Shown: in pieces, positions 6,428 through 8,172 of the stretch | Layout: every line of letters begins with the position of its first letter | Position numbering within the stretch: position 1 is the first letter of the stretch | Origin: Caldilineaceae bacterium | GTDB lineage: Bacteria > Chloroflexota > Anaerolineae > Caldilineales > Caldilineaceae | Assembly (NCBI GenBank): GCA_028819675.1 | Contig: JAPPKT010000111.1 | Location: 1-8,172, forward strand | DNA length: 8,172 bases | Direction of reading: 5' to 3' | The notes under the pieces: model-generated | What the model was told of the DNA's origin: nothing | What the model saw: only the letters and a program-made list of their open reading frames with translations | Databases searched by the model: none | Translations under genes and position numbers: made by a program

Positions 6428-6709
6428 CTAGATGCGGGAGCGTACCCTATCGTTCAAGCCAAGATCGGCTCTTATCTCTTCATCACTGTACGTTGGCTCT
6501 ACGCCCTGACGAATCCGGTCCACCGATGCACTCGCCAAGTAATAGTCTTCGGTCTCTTCCAGTCCGCGCTCGATGATTTCTCGCATATAGAAATCCCGTG
6601 ACCGGCCAGCATCTTCTACCAGTTCATCAACGGCCCGCCGCAATTCCGGCAGTGTCCACAGTAAGAACCGGTGCGCCAGAGACACCATCTTCGCCCGTAC
6701 TGTACTCAT
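6428..6709 (-). CDS. RelB-like ribbon-helix-helix antitoxin
   Basis: A 93-residue predicted antitoxin and autorepressor that would normally neutralise a RelE/ParE-type toxin. The core is ribbon-helix-helix: a short strand (about 15-20, FLLWTLP), helix A (PELRRAVDELVEDAG, 21-35) and helix B (RSRDFYMREIIERGLEE, 36-52). DYYLA and RIRQGVEPTYSDEEIRADLGL follow, the characteristic toxin-binding tail of this antitoxin group. The start is ATG at 6707-6709 because AGGAGG lies 7 nt upstream, an excellent ribosome binding site; the frame is open ten codons further. Two oddities: the N-terminus holds about ten more residues before the strand than usual, and six extra residues (RVRSRI) follow the normal LGL-D end, possibly toxin sequence joined to the antitoxin. 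Only a fragment of a toxin gene follows. A solitary regulator role is possible. Confidence 0.75.
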   Translation of the reverse strand: MSTVRAKMVSLAHRFLLWTLPELRRAVDELVEDAGRSRDFYMREIIERGLEETEDYYLASASVDRIRQGVEPTYSDEEIRADLGLNDRVRSRI

Positions 6710-6916
6710 TTGCTGTCCTCCTGCACGCCAATTGTCCAAAAGCAGTCAAGGCCCTTCTCACTCTAATTGATCCAGCCATTTGTCCTGCATTCGTCGACAC
6801 GCGCAGCGACAATTGTAAATCCCTTCATCATTACCGTCCAGCTTTGCAGACAGCTTCCTTGCTGTAGAGAACTCATAGCCCTATAGCAGCCAATGCCGGC
6901 ACAATGCTTTTCCCTA
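6710..6916. other. Intergenic region between the oxidoreductase and relB
   Basis: About 207 bp without a supported gene. CAATTGTC at 6729-6736 and its inverse GACAATTG at 6808-6815 each contain the palindrome CAATTG, with centres 81 bp apart. The first lies just upstream of the relB Shine-Dalgarno, where an antitoxin operator could sit. Minus-strand TTGACT near 6750 resembles a -35 box, but no acceptable -10 follows at 16-18 bp. I found no convincing terminator for the oxidoreductase. Confidence 0.3.
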
Positions 6917-7993
6917 TCAGCCCTCCCAATCCGGAATCTCCACCATCTGGCCCCCTTTCAGGGCACTTTCATGCGCGCACATGCCGGGCAGCGCCATTCG
7001 GAGCGCGGCGTGGATGTCGAGCGGGGGCGGGGTGTCGTCGCGGATGCAGGCGACGAAGTCCTGGATCATCATATACTCGGCGGTACCGTGTCCGCCCTGC
7101 GTCGCCTCCGGCGGGGCGTCGGTTACATTTTCGGTGATCGGCATCTCGATCATGTTGTTCAGATGCGGGACTGAATCCAACCATGCGTTGGTCTGCAGCG
7201 GGCTGGTCGGCGGGCGCGAGGTCTCGAGGACGCCGTCGGTGCCGTAGATCGAGTAGTAGTGGAACATGGGCTCGCGGGTGATGCCGAAGGCGACCAGGAT
7301 CTTGATCACGCCGCCGCTGGCCGTCTGCAGAATCGCCACCTCTGTGCCGGATTTGACGCGGACGGGCAGGTTCCCTGTGCCGGTGGTGACGCTCATGCCG
7401 CTGGCGGCGACGCAGCGCTCGCCGGTCACTTTGAGCAGGGGGCCGAGGCTGTGAGTGCAGTAGTGGATGGGCGGCATGGACGCTCGCCAGGTGGGTGAGC
7501 CGTCAGCCTGGCGCAGCAGGTAGCGCGTGTCGTGGATGTACTCGGCCTCGGCGTACATGAAGTCGCCCAGCAGGCCCTGGCCCCACATCTCCCGCCAGCT
7601 TAGAATGTGCGCCCAGTAGCAGCAGTTCTCGGCCAGCATAAACTTCTGGCGCGGGTGTCCCTGCACCGCGGCGAGAATCCGGCGGCATTCATCGATGTTG
7701 GCGGCGAGGGTGACCTCCTGCAGGACGTGGCAACCGGCCTCGAGCGCGGCCACGGTGTGCTGGCAGTGCAGGGGGACCGGGGAGGCCACGAAGACGATGT
7801 CGAGCCCGTATGCCAGCATTTCGTCGTATGCGCTGTACTGGCGGGCCTGGGGGAAGAGCGCGCCGAACCGTTCCAGGGCGCCGGCGTCGATATCGCAGCC
7901 GGCGACCACGTCGCAGTCGGGCATGAGGTCGAAGACGCGGGCCGGGCCCAGACCGCGGTACAGCCCGACAACGCCTACGCGATAACTGCGCAT
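6917..7993 (-). CDS. Gfo/Idh/MocA family oxidoreductase with altered EKP motif
   Basis: A 358-residue predicted NAD(P)-dependent dehydrogenase of the sugar/inositol/biliverdin reductase superfamily. The N-terminal Rossmann fold shows RVGVVGLYRGLGPA (5-18), acidic Asp34 at the end of the second strand (GCDID), DIVFVASP (65-72) and HCQHTVAALEAGCHVLQE (76-93). The usual EKP motif with catalytic Lys is replaced by EVT at 93-95, followed by MLAENCCYW (119-127), a combination I associate with a divergent branch of the family. IHYCTHSLGPLL (176-187) supplies the His residues near the expected substrate site. The start is ATG at 7991-7993 with AAGGGAG 7 nt upstream. It lies 69 bp behind another minus-strand gene and is probably co-transcribed with it. 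It may oxidise, reduce or isomerise a sugar; without the lysine the chemistry is uncertain. Start and fold are secure, function only generic. Confidence 0.88.
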   Translation of the reverse strand: MRSYRVGVVGLYRGLGPARVFDLMPDCDVVAGCDIDAGALERFGALFPQARQYSAYDEMLAYGLDIVFVASPVPLHCQHTVAALEAGCHVLQEVTLAANIDECRRILAAVQGHPRQKFMLAENCCYWAHILSWREMWGQGLLGDFMYAEAEYIHDTRYLLRQADGSPTWRASMPPIHYCTHSLGPLLKVTGERCVAASGMSVTTGTGNLPVRVKSGTEVAILQTASGGVIKILVAFGITREPMFHYYSIYGTDGVLETSRPPTSPLQTNAWLDSVPHLNNMIEMPITENVTDAPPEATQGGHGTAEYMMIQDFVACIRDDTPPPLDIHAALRMALPGMCAHESALKGGQMVEIPDWEG

Positions 7994-8010
7994 AAGGCAA
8001 CTCCCTTCAA

Positions 8011-8050
8011 AGGAGAGGAGAGAGTGAAGAGGAGTGAGGAGAGAGAACCT
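8011..8050 (-). other. Pyrimidine-rich tract in the oxidoreductase leader
   Basis: The minus strand is almost purely C and T from 8048 to 8011, between the upstream gene and the oxidoreductase Shine-Dalgarno. It contains CACTCCTCT and ACTCTCTCCTC, both also present in the pyrimidine-rich leader of the aldolase gene (5358-5366 and 5376-5386) but with a different spacing. It could be a simple low-complexity spacer. Confidence 0.35.
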
Positions 8051-8062
8051 TTTGCCCGCTTT

Positions 8063-8172
8063 TCACTTCTCTCTGGTTTCTTCTTGGCTCACGCCGGCGG
8101 TGGCCTGATGCAGGCGTGCGGCGCAGTCGATGCGGCGGCCGGTCGCCATGGATTCCTGCGCGGCGAAGGGGA
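8063..8172 (-). CDS. C-terminal end of an unidentified protein, possibly another Gfo/Idh/MocA oxidoreductase
   Basis: Only the last 35 residues and the TGA stop (8063-8065) are in the window; the rest is beyond the right edge. The visible sequence PFAAQESMATGRRIDCAARL resembles the final helix and ...SA.TGR.V.. ending common in Gfo/Idh/MocA dehydrogenases. A polar tail (TAGVSQEETREK) follows, longer than usual in that family. The match is short and generic. The gene lies 69 bp upstream of the complete oxidoreductase on the same strand, so the two are probably in one operon. Confidence 0.45.
   Translation of the reverse strand, partial: PFAAQESMATGRRIDCAARLHQATAGVSQEETREK

Noticed and set aside
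6598..6867. 89-codon plus-strand frame across relB and its upstream region
   Set aside because: It is antisense to the relB-like gene, has no recognisable domain and no ribosome binding site.
6835..6900. Hairpin GCTGTAG/CTATAGC as terminator of the oxidoreductase
   Set aside because: The stem is only 7 bp with a wobble and a 13-nt loop, and no T run follows on either strand.
8011..8050. Short repeated purine units (GGAG/GAGAG) as a CRISPR-like or tandem repeat array
   Set aside because: The units are irregular in length and spacing, without constant repeats and unique spacers; this is low-complexity DNA.

Overview
The window is GC-rich (clearly above 55% by eye, not counted) and looks like a chromosomal accessory region of an environmental bacterium. 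The best guess is Chloroflexota (Anaerolineae/Caldilineae type). This rests on the Tat-type lipoprotein signal of the solute-binding protein (SRRDFLK...LAAC, then an Ala/Pro/Gly-rich linker) and on the mix of phytanoyl-CoA dioxygenase-like, enolase-superfamily, Gfo/Idh/MocA and MetE-like genes. The assignment is an inference; the window holds no rRNA or other phylogenetic marker.

Layout. Positions 1-2251 (minus strand): a phytanoyl-CoA dioxygenase-family oxygenase, then a sugar-type ABC transporter binding lipoprotein that runs off the left edge. Positions 2252-2541: a divergent control region with a good minus-strand sigma70-type promoter, an inverted repeat and a weaker plus-strand promoter. 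Positions 2542-3741 (plus): an enolase-superfamily (mandelate racemase/muconate lactonizing) enzyme. Positions 3751-4764 (minus): a single-barrel MetE-like protein with a full zinc site, convergent with the previous gene with 9 bp between stops. Positions 4910-5334 (plus): a higBA toxin-antitoxin locus with a collapsed toxin and an intact antitoxin. Positions 5490-6278 (plus): an HpcH/HpaI-type aldolase with all four expected active-site residues. Positions 6345-6709 (minus): a second toxin-antitoxin remnant with an intact RelB-like antitoxin, a toxin fragment and a stem-loop. Positions 6917-8172 (minus): a Gfo/Idh/MocA oxidoreductase behind the 3' end of another gene, possibly of the same family.

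How the genes may work together. The binding protein would capture an oligo- or monosaccharide, or a related polyol or sugar acid. The oxidoreductase(s) would oxidise a sugar or polyol. The enolase-superfamily enzyme would dehydrate a sugar acid to a 2-keto-3-deoxy acid, and the HpcH/HpaI aldolase would split it to pyruvate (or a related 2-oxoacid) plus an aldehyde. This is the logic of non-phosphorylative sugar-acid catabolism. The PhyH-like oxygenase and the MetE-like protein do not fit that scheme simply, and the substrate cannot be named from sequence.

The most unusual observation is that two unrelated type II toxin-antitoxin loci, about 1.4 kb apart and on opposite strands, each keep a full antitoxin next to a decayed toxin. 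I see no CRISPR array, tRNA, rRNA, transposase or clear new multi-gene system.
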